DNA of 64,000 bases from CAZPXZ01 sp965221505 (GTDB lineage Bacteria; Pseudomonadota; Alphaproteobacteria; Rhodobacterales; CAZPXZ01). The DNA is taken from contig CBDCSI010000001.1 in assembly GCA_965221505.1 (NCBI GenBank), positions 1,116,001 to 1,180,000 of the forward strand, read 5' to 3'. The number at the start of each line of letters is the position of its first letter. Within the stretch, counting starts at the first letter, position 1. Position numbers and translations under genes: made by a program. This document shows positions 8,203-15,675 of the stretch, piece by piece. The notes beneath the pieces were generated by a model. It was given only the letters and a program-made list of their open reading frames with translations. It had not been told where the DNA came from and made no database searches.

Positions 8203-8664
8203 TCACGATTCGTCGGTCGCTTCCGCGAACGCCTCCGCCGTCGCGTCGTAGGCGAGCATGATCGAGGCATGCCGATTGCGGTATTCCCGCGCCGGCAGCA
8301 GCGCCTCGAGATCGGCAAACCGCCCCTCCGGCGGCGGGCCGCCCTCCTTCAGCATGGCTCGCAGCGTCCGGCGCACCGACTCGATCTCCTCGCGCGAACG
8401 TCCGACGGCGTGCCGGCCGAGGACCGCGGCGGAGGCCTGACCGAGCGCGCAGGCCTTCACGTCCTGTCCGAAGGCGCGGATCCGCCCGTTCTCCACGCGC
8501 ACGTCCACGGTGACCGTGGAGCCGCAGAGCGGCGATCGTTTCGTGACGGTCGCGTCCGGGTCCTCCAGCCGGCCGCTGCCTGCAAGACCGGTGGTCAGCG
8601 CTAGAATGCGTTGCGAATAGAGCTTCAGGAGATCGTCGGAATCGACTTCGGTCGTCGTCTGCAT
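8203..8664 (-). CDS. IscU/SufU-like iron-sulfur cluster scaffold family protein
   Basis: The 153-residue protein has the NifU-N/IscU fold signature: LYSQRILAL helix, PLCGSTVTVDVRVENGRI (first cysteine), then VKACALGQASAAVL (second cysteine with the GQAS turn). The third cluster cysteine expected in the C-terminal helix is not visible; RNRHASIML stands there with histidine in place. It may therefore be an accessory or divergent scaffold. I started at ATG 8664 (MQTTTEVD) because the family helix follows directly; the longer frame to 8736 adds a charged extension. It is divergent from hisI with about 100 bases between. Confidence 0.75.
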   Translation of the reverse strand: MQTTTEVDSDDLLKLYSQRILALTTGLAGSGRLEDPDATVTKRSPLCGSTVTVDVRVENGRIRAFGQDVKACALGQASAAVLGRHAVGRSREEIESVRRTLRAMLKEGGPPPEGRFADLEALLPAREYRNRHASIMLAYDATAEAFAEATDES

Positions 8665-8767
8665 GTCCGCCTCGGCCGGACCGGGCGATCGGAACCGCGG
8701 CGTCCGATTCGGGCGCCGGCCGATCTCGCTGCCCACACTTCGCTACAGCATAGGATACCCGACCCGC

Positions 8768-9175
8768 ATGCGCTCACGTGAGGACGCCCGGCAAACGGTG
8801 CTGGATCCCGGCACGCTTCGATTCGACGAGCGCGGGCTCGTCCCGGCCGTCGCGCAGCAGCACGACACCGGCGAGGTGCTGATGCAGGCATGGATGAACC
8901 TCGAATCGCTGCGGGAGACGCTTGCGACGGGCCGCGTGGTTTACTGGTCCCGACGCCGCGGGCGGTGGCCCAAGGGCGAGACGTCGGGACATGTGCAGCG
9001 CCTGGTTGCGGCGCGGGCCGACTGCGACCGCGATTGCGTCCTGCTGCTGGTGGACCAGACCGGACCGGCATGCCACACGGGGGCGCGGAGCTGCTTCTTC
9101 GAGACTCTGACGCCGCCCGCAGCCGGAGCGGTCCGTGACGCCGAGACCGGGCCTGACGAGCGCGCTGCAGAATGA
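8768..9175 (+). CDS. hisI: Phosphoribosyl-AMP cyclohydrolase
   Basis: A 135-residue, stand-alone HisI (no HisE fusion). It opens the purine ring of phosphoribosyl-AMP in the third step of histidine synthesis. The magnesium motif DCDRDC and the zinc cysteines in ACHTGARSCFF near the end are intact, and the VVYWSRRRGRWPKGETSGH substrate loop is typical. Start ATG 8768 fits the family length; the longer frame reaches back over the divergent promoter region. The stop overlaps the glycosylase start (ATGA), so hisI heads a small three-gene run. No other his genes are in the window. Confidence 0.93.
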   Translation: MRSREDARQTVLDPGTLRFDERGLVPAVAQQHDTGEVLMQAWMNLESLRETLATGRVVYWSRRRGRWPKGETSGHVQRLVAARADCDRDCVLLLVDQTGPACHTGARSCFFETLTPPAAGAVRDAETGPDERAAE

Positions 9176-9831
9176 GCGGACGCAGGGTGGACTCGGAGTC
9201 GGACCTCGCCGAGGGTCTCGACTGGCTGCGCCGCCGGGAAGCCAGGTTCGACGCATATCTCGCGGGCTCGCCGGCCGTTCCGCTCCGGCGTTCGGAGCCG
9301 GGCTTTGCGACCCTTCTGCACAGCATCGTTTCCCAGCAGCTCTCGGTCGCTTCGGCGGACGCAATCTGGAACCGGCTCACGGCCCGGCGGGCTCCGACCG
9401 CGGAAGCGTTCGCGCGTGCGCGCTCTTCGTCCCTGGCGGCCGCCGGATTGTCGGGGCCGAAGATCGCCTACGCGAAGGGCCTCGCCGAGGCGGTGCTCGA
9501 CGGATCGCTGCCGCTCGACCGTCTGGACGGGATGGCCGACGACGACGCGATCGCCGCCCTGACCCGGGTGAAGGGGATCGGGCGCTGGACCGCGGAAATC
9601 TATCTGATGTTCGCGCTCGGCCGCGCCGACGTCATCGCCGCCGGCGACCTTGCGTTGCAGGAGGCGGCGCGGTCGCTGTTCGAGTTGGAGTCGCGCCCGC
9701 GAGAGCGGGAGCTTCGAGCGTTGGCCGAGCAATGGGTTCCGTGGCGCGCGGTCGCCGCAAGGGTGTTGTGGAGCTACTACCGGCAGGCCAGACAGAAGGA
9801 GGGAATCGCAATTGGCAATCCGGCAAATTGA
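9172..9831 (+). CDS. DNA-3-methyladenine glycosylase II-type (AlkA-like, HhH-GPD)
   Basis: A 219-residue HhH-GPD superfamily glycosylase. The helix-hairpin-helix LTRVKGIGRWTAEIYLMFALG is followed by the catalytic aspartate in VIAAGDLALQEA. It removes alkylated purines from DNA in base excision repair. It lacks the N-terminal domain of E. coli AlkA and is the short form common in alphaproteobacteria. No iron-sulfur cysteines are present, so it is not an EndoIII/MutY-type enzyme. It overlaps hisI by four bases and the esterase gene by 20. Confidence 0.88.
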   Translation: MSGRRVDSESDLAEGLDWLRRREARFDAYLAGSPAVPLRRSEPGFATLLHSIVSQQLSVASADAIWNRLTARRAPTAEAFARARSSSLAAAGLSGPKIAYAKGLAEAVLDGSLPLDRLDGMADDDAIAALTRVKGIGRWTAEIYLMFALGRADVIAAGDLALQEAARSLFELESRPRERELRALAEQWVPWRAVAARVLWSYYRQARQKEGIAIGNPAN

Positions 9832-10489
9832 CGGTCCGCGGGCGGGCGCACGTGTCGGTGCGGCCGACTCGCTGGTCGTGCTGCTGCACGGATACGGCGC
9901 GGACGGGCACGACCTGATCGGGCTCGCCGGCCCGTTCGCTTCGTCGCTGGGCAGGGCAGCCTTCGTCTCGCCGCACGCCCCGGAGCCGTGCCGCAACAAT
10001 CCGGGCGGTCGGCAATGGTTCCCGGTTCCGTGGCTGGACGGATCGAGCGAGGTCGAGATGGGCCGCAGCTTCGCCGCCTCGGCGGATGCCCTGCAGGAGT
10101 TCTTGGACCGGGAGACGGAGCGCCATGGCGTGCCCGCCTCCAGGGTCGCGCTGGTCGGGTTCAGCCAGGGAACCATGATGGCGCTGCATGTCGGCCTCCG
10201 TCGCAGCGAACCGGTTGCGGCCGTCGTCGGCTATTCGGGCCGGTTGCTGGCGCCGGAGCGACTGGAGGAGGAACTCCGCTGCCGGCCGCCGGTATTTCTC
10301 TCCCATGGCGACGCCGACGAGATGGTGCCGGTGGAGAGCGTCCACGATGCGGTCGGCGCGTTGGGTTCGCACGACGTTCCGGTGCGATGGCACGTATCGC
10401 CCGGCGTTGGGCACGGAATAGACGAGACGGCGCTGCAGCTCGGGCGGCAGTTCCTGGCGGAAAAACTCTCGGGCGGGAAACGGGTCTGA
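9812..10489 (+). CDS. Phospholipase/carboxylesterase family alpha/beta hydrolase
   Basis: A 225-residue serine hydrolase of the carboxylesterase-2 (YpfH-like) family. The oxyanion segment VVLLHGYGADGHD, nucleophile GFSQG, acid HGDADEMVP and histidine GVGHGI are all present in order. It hydrolyses short esters or thioesters; the physiological substrate is unknown. TTG at 9812 is chosen because AAGGAGG stands about nine bases before it; the first ATG-type start upstream would lie deep inside the glycosylase gene. It overlaps that gene by 20 bases and closes the hisI run. Confidence 0.85.
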   Translation: MAIRQIDGPRAGARVGAADSLVVLLHGYGADGHDLIGLAGPFASSLGRAAFVSPHAPEPCRNNPGGRQWFPVPWLDGSSEVEMGRSFAASADALQEFLDRETERHGVPASRVALVGFSQGTMMALHVGLRRSEPVAAVVGYSGRLLAPERLEEELRCRPPVFLSHGDADEMVPVESVHDAVGALGSHDVPVRWHVSPGVGHGIDETALQLGRQFLAEKLSGGKRV

Positions 10490-10756
10490 GCGGGTGTGAC
10501 CGGGGCGTACTGAGGCGGGGGGTGCGCGGCGATCGCGACCGGCCTCGGAGCTTGCCGCGCGAGCCGGACGGATCCCAAATATGCGGGGTTCGGGGCGTGA
10601 GGACCGCCGTCGGCGCAGGTCGAACTGTGGCACCTTCGCAACAGCGGTCGGAACGGAGGGGTCCGAATCGTGGTTCGCGGGAATGCCGCTAGAATGCCGG
10701 TCGGCCACGGGGATTCTCCCGGGTCGCGACCTGGGAACGAGCGGGAGGATTCCACG

Positions 10757-11353
10757 ATGGGTGGCAGTTTGCCGCGCCTGTCGGGTCCGAAGGAATATGC
10801 CGGCGGCGGAAACCTCCGGGCTCATCCGGCGCTCGTGCTCAACGCGGACTACAATCCGCTGTCGTATTTTCCGCTCTCGGTCTGGCCCTGGGAAGGCGCG
10901 CTGAAGGCCGTGTTCCTCGATCGGGTCGAGATCGTGGCCGAATACGACCGCGTGGTGCGCTCCCCGAGCACCGCGATGCGGCTTCCCTCGGTCGTCTGCC
11001 TGCGGCAGTACGTCAGGCCCGTTCGCTACCCGGCGTTCACCCGCTTCAACCTGTTCCTGCGGGACGAGTTCCGATGCCAGTACTGCGGCTCGGAGGACGA
11101 GGTGACGTTCGACCACGTGGTTCCGCGGTCCTCGGGCGGCCGAACCGAGTGGACGAACGTGGTGGCCTGCTGCCCGGAGTGCAATCGCAAGAAGGGAAAC
11201 AAGTCGCTGCGGAAGGCGGCGATGCGGCTCGCTCGCGAGCCCTTCCGGCCGACCGCGTTTCAGCTCAAGGAGATCGGACGGAAGTTCCCGCCGAATTACC
11301 TTCACGAGAGCTGGGCGGACTTCGTGTACTGGGATACGACCCTGACCCCCTGA
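10757..11353 (+). CDS. HNH endonuclease family protein
   Basis: A 198-residue protein with a C-terminal HNH domain: zinc cysteines FRCQYCGS, core VTFDHVVPRSSGGRTEWTNVVACC, then PECNRKKGNK. The N-terminal part (LVLNADYNPLSYFPLSVWPWEGALKAVF) is the conserved segment of a widespread chromosomal HNH family in alphaproteobacteria; its cellular role is not established. The start at 10757 has a GGGAGGA site seven bases upstream. There is no phage or restriction gene next to it. Confidence 0.88.
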   Translation: MGGSLPRLSGPKEYAGGGNLRAHPALVLNADYNPLSYFPLSVWPWEGALKAVFLDRVEIVAEYDRVVRSPSTAMRLPSVVCLRQYVRPVRYPAFTRFNLFLRDEFRCQYCGSEDEVTFDHVVPRSSGGRTEWTNVVACCPECNRKKGNKSLRKAAMRLAREPFRPTAFQLKEIGRKFPPNYLHESWADFVYWDTTLTP

Positions 11354-11658
11354 CGTCGGCGCGGGCGGGGTGCGTCCTTGTCCGGCAGCGAACAATTCGC
11401 CGCTGCCGGGCGAACCGCTTCCGGGGTCGGCAGGCGCAAAGAATTGCGGAGGAACCGGGCAACGCCCGTCGAGTCGGGTTTTCGGAGCGCATGGGATTGT
11501 CGCTTTGACGCCATCGGCCGCGCGGGTGCGTCCTTTCGCGCGTGGCGTGGGATTGCGCAGGGGCGTTCCCTTGTCTGGCCGATACCCATGGGACTTCCGG
11601 CGGAGTCGGCATTGCAGAGCGCGTCTCTTTCCGCCGGGCAACAGGTCGAGTGCAGAAC
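11354..11658. other. Intergenic, no recognisable gene
   Basis: Short frames in both directions give arginine- and proline-rich translations without family features. I see no promoter boxes, hairpin followed by a T-tract, or repeat worth calling. Confidence 0.5.
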
Positions 11659-11993
11659 ATGCCGATCATCCGTGAAGTAGCCACCCTGACAAGCAGGGGA
11701 CGGATCACCTTGCCCAAGTCGGTCCGTCATGCGCTCGGCGCCGATGCCGGCGGAAGACTTGCGTTCGAGCTGCGCGAGGACGGTCAGGTCGTCGTCAGGC
11801 GGTTAGATCGTCATGGGGCGTTCCTGGACCTGCTTGCCCGCGACACGTGGCCGGCCGGAACGTGCATGCGATTTCTGACGATATCGCGCAGGAACTGACG
11901 GTTCGCGCAGCGAAGACCGAACTGCGAGGAGATCGAAGGGGACACCGCTCTGATGCCCGCGGACGCAGATATTGGCGCTGTGCTTGTTCGCCG
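11659..11993 (+). pseudogene. PrlF-type (AbrB-fold) antitoxin gene, broken by frameshifts
   Basis: The first 79 codons (11659-11898) read an AbrB/MazE swapped-hairpin domain (VATLTSRGRITLPKSVRHALG...LAFELREDGQVVVRR), then GAFLDLLARD, typical of PrlF/SohA antitoxins. At 11844-11846 two extra bases shift the frame. In the next frame the protein continues as VAGRNVHAISDDIAQEL, and after a second shift near 11930 as EEIEGDTALMPADADIGAVL, which fits the EGD-containing C-terminus of such proteins. I therefore read one ancestral gene of about 110 codons with two lesions. No YhaV-type toxin gene follows. A truncated 79-residue DNA-binding product is still possible. Confidence 0.6.
11845..11901. repeat. 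57-bp direct repeat, copy 1
   Basis: This segment of the broken antitoxin gene recurs without mismatch at 11994-12050, an offset of 149 bases. It encodes VAGRNVHAISDDIAQEL in the ancestral frame. The identity suggests a recent local duplication. Confidence 0.9.
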
Positions 11994-12050
11994 ACGTGGC
12001 CGGCCGGAACGTGCATGCGATTTCTGACGATATCGCGCAGGAACTGACGG
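11994..12050. repeat. 57-bp direct repeat, copy 2
   Basis: Exact second copy of 11845-11901. Here the preceding bases read GAC directly into GTG without the extra AC of copy 1, so this copy preserves the ancestral junction. The frame then stops after a few codons. Confidence 0.9.
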
Positions 12051-12262
12051 CATTCGCGTAGCGAAGAACCGAACTCGGGAGGCGCACGCGAGACACGAGA
12101 GTGGCTTCGAGACGTTCGGGACAAGCCGCCGGTGCGGGTGTGGAGGTGGACGGACTCTCCGTCTGCGTTCGGAGTACTTCAAGTATATGGAGTCGCGGAG
12201 ACGTCGGACCCGTGCGCGATCCCGAGAGCGACCGACTCCGCGATCTAGTTGGCGAAAAGATG

Positions 12263-12311
12263 GTTCAGTGGTTAAAGGGTGTATCTGCGGGATTCGAGCC
12301 AATCACTGAAC
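12263..12311. repeat. Inverted repeat, 11-bp arms
   Basis: GTTCAGTGGTT (12263-12273) can pair with AATCACTGAAC (12301-12311) with one G-U wobble, enclosing a 27-base loop. There is no T-tract after it. The sequence superficially resembles tRNA D- and T-loops but does not fold as a cloverleaf. Confidence 0.6.
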
Positions 12312-12479
12312 ACATCGATCCTAACGACGGCGGCCCGGACGCAGTTATTGGCACTGTGCTTGATCGCCGTTTCCGGTGGGCGGGCAACCTCTACCGAGCG
12401 GTCGATTGCGTATGTAGTAAGGCCGCGAGATGCAGGGCGGCACCCAGTTGAAGGCGTCTCACCCGCTCCGCCAGTTTGG

Positions 12480-13046
12480 TCAGTCCAATTGCCTTCCCGG
12501 CGGGGCGCCGGCGAATGGAATGCGACCGAGATCCCTCGCGAAGGGAGCGAGCAAGGCCGCGAGCCCCAGGAGAACGAGCGCGCTGAAGCCGGCCAGCGAG
12601 TAGAGAGCGACCGAGGGAGAGCCCCAGGAGAACGAGCGCCGGCCGAGAGTCCATTGAGGCGCGTCGCAGCGCACCATCGGCGTGGCCTCGAGCGCGTCGA
12701 GGAGAGCCGCCCCCGAGAGGCTCCCGAGATTTCCTGCCTCGCCGCAGCTCGCCGGACCGGCCCAGAAGCCGTATTCGATTCCCGCATGCCAGGCGCTCAG
12801 ACCGGCCCCGCCCAGAAACACCAGGCAGGCGATCCCGGTCAACAACGTCCGAATTCGTCCCGCCGGCGACGCGAGCCCGCCGGCCAGGAGAACGATGCCG
12901 ACAACATACGGCCACCGCTGCCAGATGCAGATCGGACAGGGCTCGTAGCCGCCGACGTGCTGAAACGCGAAGGCGCCGGCAAGGGTCGCCGCCGCGACGG
13001 CAAGCGTGGCGTGCGGCATTCTCGGGGAGGAAAGAATACGCTTCAT
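12480..13046 (-). CDS. dsbB: Disulfide bond formation protein B
   Basis: A 188-residue inner-membrane protein with four predicted helices. The first periplasmic loop has the redox pair CPIC (GGYEPCPICIWQRWPY) and the second loop has cysteines in GPASCGEAG and MVRCDAPQW. It reoxidises DsbA and passes electrons to quinone. The start ATG 13046 overlaps the stop of the YqaA-like gene (ATGA). Between CDAPQWTL and the last helix sits an unusual segment rich in serine and arginine (GRRSFSWGSPSVA) that appears to derive from a frame-shifted duplication of the DNA encoding the last helix. Confidence 0.9.
   Translation of the reverse strand: MKRILSSPRMPHATLAVAAATLAGAFAFQHVGGYEPCPICIWQRWPYVVGIVLLAGGLASPAGRIRTLLTGIACLVFLGGAGLSAWHAGIEYGFWAGPASCGEAGNLGSLSGAALLDALEATPMVRCDAPQWTLGRRSFSWGSPSVALYSLAGFSALVLLGLAALLAPFARDLGRIPFAGAPPGRQLD
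12561..12639. repeat. 21-bp direct repeat within dsbB, offset 58 bases
   Basis: The sequence gagccccaggagaacgagcg plus one c occurs at 12561-12581 and again at 12619-12639. Because 58 is not a multiple of three, the copies are read in different frames: one as the ALVLLGL membrane helix, the other as the RSFSWGS insert. Confidence 0.85.
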
Positions 13047-13720
13047 GGCAGCAGCACCAGAAGAATGACGACGAAGGCTGCGACAAGGGCGGTCGCGGCG
13101 ATCCAGCCGAACCGCTTCTCGATATGCGCCGCAGCGGATCGACCGGCCTTTTGCACCACCCAGGCGACGAGGGCGAAGCGAATCCCGCGCGCCAGCAAGC
13201 AGGAAAAGGCGAAGACCGCAAGGTTCAGTCCGACCGAGCCGGAGAGGATGGTAGCGACCTTGAACGGAAGCGGCGTGATTCCGGCGACGACGACCGCCCA
13301 GGCGCCGTATCGGCTGGCGTCCGAGGCGAAGCTCTCGAATTGCTCCGTCAGGCCGTAGAACTCGAGCAGCGGCTGACCAAGGGACTCGAAGGCGACGACG
13401 CCGATCGCGTATCCGGTCAACGCGCCGGCGACCGAGCCGGCCGTGGCGATCGACGCCAGGCGAAACCACTGCCGGGGCTGGGCGAGGACCATGGGAACGA
13501 GGAGAACGTCCGGCGGGATCAGCAGGACGAAACTCTCCGTATACGCCACCAGGGCGAGCAGGGCGCGCGACCAGCGAGTCCCGGCCGCCTCCTGCAGGCG
13601 CTGCCGCAGCGACGGCGTTCGGCCTGCAGCCTTGCGGGATTGCCGGGCAGCCTTGCCGCGCCCGGCTGTCTTGGTTTTGCCGGACCGGGGCCCTGCGGCG
13701 CGTCGGGCAGTGGTGGCCAT
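13043..13720 (-). CDS. YqaA/DedA-like membrane protein (VTT domain)
   Basis: A 225-residue protein with a basic N-terminal extension (about 45 residues rich in Lys, Arg and Ala), then a VTT/SNARE-associated domain. Visible features are an acidic residue and prolines in AYTESFVLLIPPDVLLVP, a glycine-rich re-entrant segment with a GYAIG turn, and ARYGAWAVVVAGITPLPFKV, the family hallmark. Relatives are involved in lipid flipping or membrane homeostasis; a specific role is not known. It is co-transcribed with dsbB (four-base overlap). Confidence 0.85.
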   Translation of the reverse strand: MATTARRAAGPRSGKTKTAGRGKAARQSRKAAGRTPSLRQRLQEAAGTRWSRALLALVAYTESFVLLIPPDVLLVPMVLAQPRQWFRLASIATAGSVAGALTGYAIGVVAFESLGQPLLEFYGLTEQFESFASDASRYGAWAVVVAGITPLPFKVATILSGSVGLNLAVFAFSCLLARGIRFALVAWVVQKAGRSAAAHIEKRFGWIAATALVAAFVVILLVLLP

Positions 13721-13802
13721 GGAACGGGAGACTCCCCCGCAGGCGCTCTGCGATTCGATTGGCCGGAAACCGGCGAGGCAGGCGACGGCGGGCGCGAAAT
13801 CT

Positions 13803-13880
13803 TGGTACCCCGGGCGGGATTCGAACCCGCAACACCGCGATTTTGAGTCGCGTGCCTCTACCAGATTGGGCTACCGGGGC
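13803..13880 (-). tRNA. tRNA with CAA anticodon (leucine codon UUG) but a short, class I variable loop
   Basis: A full cloverleaf can be drawn on the minus strand: 7-bp acceptor (with a G-U first pair), D-arm with a 3-bp stem and GGTAG loop as in leucine tRNAs, 5-bp anticodon stem CGCGA/TCGCG around CTCAAAA, a five-base variable loop (GTGTT), 5-bp T-stem with TTCGAAT, discriminator A and an encoded CCA. The anticodon is CAA. Bacterial leucine tRNAs normally have a long class II variable arm, which is absent here. All stems pair well, so it does not look decayed. Confidence 0.85.
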
Positions 13881-13891
13881 GGGTGCGCGAC

Positions 13892-13920
13892 AGCATACAC
13901 CCGCTTCCCCGCCTGCGGAA
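13892..13920 (-). promoter_or_regulatory. Candidate promoter for the CAA tRNA
   Basis: Minus strand: TTCCGC (13915-13920), 17 bases, TATGCT (13892-13897). The -10 ends 11 bases before the tRNA 5' end, a normal distance for a short leader. The -35 match is poor, so this rests on the -10 and its position. Confidence 0.35.
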
Positions 13921-13987
13921 CCCCGAACGCCGATTCCCGCGACTGTGCTAACTTGCGCGCGGCAGGCCTGCGCGAGGACGACGGACC

Positions 13988-15451
13988 ATGGAACTGAGGA
14001 CGGCGCTCGCCTTCGACGACGTGCTGCTGCTGCCGGCCGAATCCCGGATTACTCCGGGAGAGGCCCGTACCCGTACCCGGCTCACGCGCGAGCTGTCGCT
14101 CGAGATTCCGCTGATGTCCTCGGCGATGGACACGGTCACCGAATCTACGATGGCGGTGGCGATGGCCCAGGCCGGGGGAATAGGAGCGATTCACCGCAAC
14201 CTCGACCCGGCCGCGCAGGCAGCAGAGGTCGCCCGGGTCAAACGGTTCGAGTCCGGCATCGTGCTCGACCCGGTAACCCTCGGGCCCGAACAGACCCTGG
14301 CGGACGCCCGCGCGCTTCAGGCGGAGCATCGAATCACGGGGTTTCCGGTCGTGGATCCGGACACGATGCGGCTGGTCGGGATCCTGACCAATCGCGACAT
14401 GCGGTTTTGCGACGATCCGGCGACGCCGGTGCGGGAGTTGATGACGCGGGACGATCTTGCCGTCATCGAGGAGCCGGTCGAGCCGGACAAGGCGCGGTCG
14501 ATGCTGCAGGCGCGGCGAATCGAGAAACTCCTGGTCGTCGACCGGGAGGGCAGATGCGCCGGCCTGGTGACGGTCAAGGACATCGAGAAGGCGGTGGTCA
14601 ACCCGCTGGCGTCGAAGGACAGTCAGGGGCGGCTTCTCGTCGCGGCCGCCTCGACCGTGGGCGACGCCGGATTCTGCCGTTCGGAACGGCTGATCGATTC
14701 GGGCGCGGACGTGATCGTGATCGACACGGCGCACGGGCACTCGGTGCAGGTGCCGGATGCGGTCGAGCGATTGAAGCGCCACTCCAACCGGGTTCAGGTC
14801 GTCGCGGGCAACGTAGCCACGCGCGAAGGCGCACAGCGTCTGATCGACGCCGGCGCCGATTCGGTGAAGGTCGGAATCGGCCCGGGATCGATCTGCACCA
14901 CCCGCGTGATTGCAGGTGTCGGCGTCCCGCAGTTCACTGCCGTGAGGGACGCCGTCGAAGCGGCCGACGCAGCCGGCGTGCCGGTGATTTCGGACGGCGG
15001 AATCCGGTTCTCCGGCGACCTCGCCAAGGCGCTCGCCGCCGGCGCCGACTGCGCGATGATCGGCTCCCTCTTTGCCGGAACGGACGAGTCGCCCGGCGAG
15101 GTGGTGCTCTATCGAGGGCGTTCCTACAAGTCCTATCGCGGGATGGGCTCTCTGGGCGCCATGGCGCGGGGCTCCGCCGACCGGTATTTTCAGGCGGAGG
15201 TGACCGACAGCATCAAATACGTCCCCGAAGGCGTCGAGGGACTCGTGCCCCTGCGCGGTCCGGTGGGTGCGGTGCTGCACCAGCTCGTCGGCGGACTCCG
15301 GGCGGCCATGGGCTATACGGGATGCGCGACCGTCGATTCGCTGCGCCGCTACGGCCGATTCGTCCGGGTGACCGGATCCGGCGTAGCCGAGGGGCACGTA
15401 CATGACGTACAGCTCTCCCGCGAGCCTCCCAACTACCGAATCGGCGACTGA
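13988..15451 (+). CDS. guaB: Inosine-5'-monophosphate dehydrogenase
   Basis: A 487-residue protein of normal length. It converts IMP to XMP with NAD in guanine nucleotide synthesis. The TIM barrel opens with LTFDDVLLLP-type residues (ALAFDDVLLLPAES), is interrupted at about residues 95-200 by two CBS domains, and resumes with the catalytic loop GIGPGSICTTR carrying the active-site cysteine, then ISDGGIRFSGDLAKALAAGA and the flap YRGMGSLGAM. The ATG at 13988 is the first start after the divergent tRNA gene. Confidence 0.97.
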   Translation: MELRTALAFDDVLLLPAESRITPGEARTRTRLTRELSLEIPLMSSAMDTVTESTMAVAMAQAGGIGAIHRNLDPAAQAAEVARVKRFESGIVLDPVTLGPEQTLADARALQAEHRITGFPVVDPDTMRLVGILTNRDMRFCDDPATPVRELMTRDDLAVIEEPVEPDKARSMLQARRIEKLLVVDREGRCAGLVTVKDIEKAVVNPLASKDSQGRLLVAAASTVGDAGFCRSERLIDSGADVIVIDTAHGHSVQVPDAVERLKRHSNRVQVVAGNVATREGAQRLIDAGADSVKVGIGPGSICTTRVIAGVGVPQFTAVRDAVEAADAAGVPVISDGGIRFSGDLAKALAAGADCAMIGSLFAGTDESPGEVVLYRGRSYKSYRGMGSLGAMARGSADRYFQAEVTDSIKYVPEGVEGLVPLRGPVGAVLHQLVGGLRAAMGYTGCATVDSLRRYGRFVRVTGSGVAEGHVHDVQLSREPPNYRIGD

Positions 15452-15675
15452 TCGCGGCGATCCGATTCGGGAGCCGGCAGAGCGGCCGGCCGTCTGGGCC
15501 GGGAAGATCGAATGCCCGCGGGGACGGAATTCCGAGACGGGTAGCGGACTTGCTGCGTCGGGAGGTGCCCGTTTCCGAGGGGCGTACGGGCGGGCGATTT
15601 GCGCACCGGCCCGGGGGGGCATAGAAGGGGACGAACCGCGACGATCCGGTCGCGCGATCAGTAAGGACGGCGGAC

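Larger units (their letters stand above)
11994..12479. other. Non-coding remnant region after the antitoxin pseudogene
   Basis: No intact gene is visible. It holds copy 2 of the 57-bp repeat, a stretch at 12336-12369 that matches 11960-11993 (the antitoxin C-terminal segment) at 31 of 34 bases, and a long inverted repeat at 12263-12311. It is best read as debris of a toxin-antitoxin locus with local duplications. Confidence 0.6.

Noticed and set aside
11847..12047. A 66-codon plus-strand ORF in the antitoxin region as a separate gene
   Set aside because: It is the frame-shifted continuation of the PrlF-like gene running into the second repeat copy, not an independent protein.
12261..12312. 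A tRNA-like stretch (GGTTCAGTGG and GGGATTCGAGCC)
   Set aside because: No acceptor or anticodon stem can be formed; the only pairing is the 11-bp inverted repeat.
13871..15622. A 583-codon minus-strand frame opposite guaB
   Set aside because: Shadow of guaB, which has all catalytic motifs.
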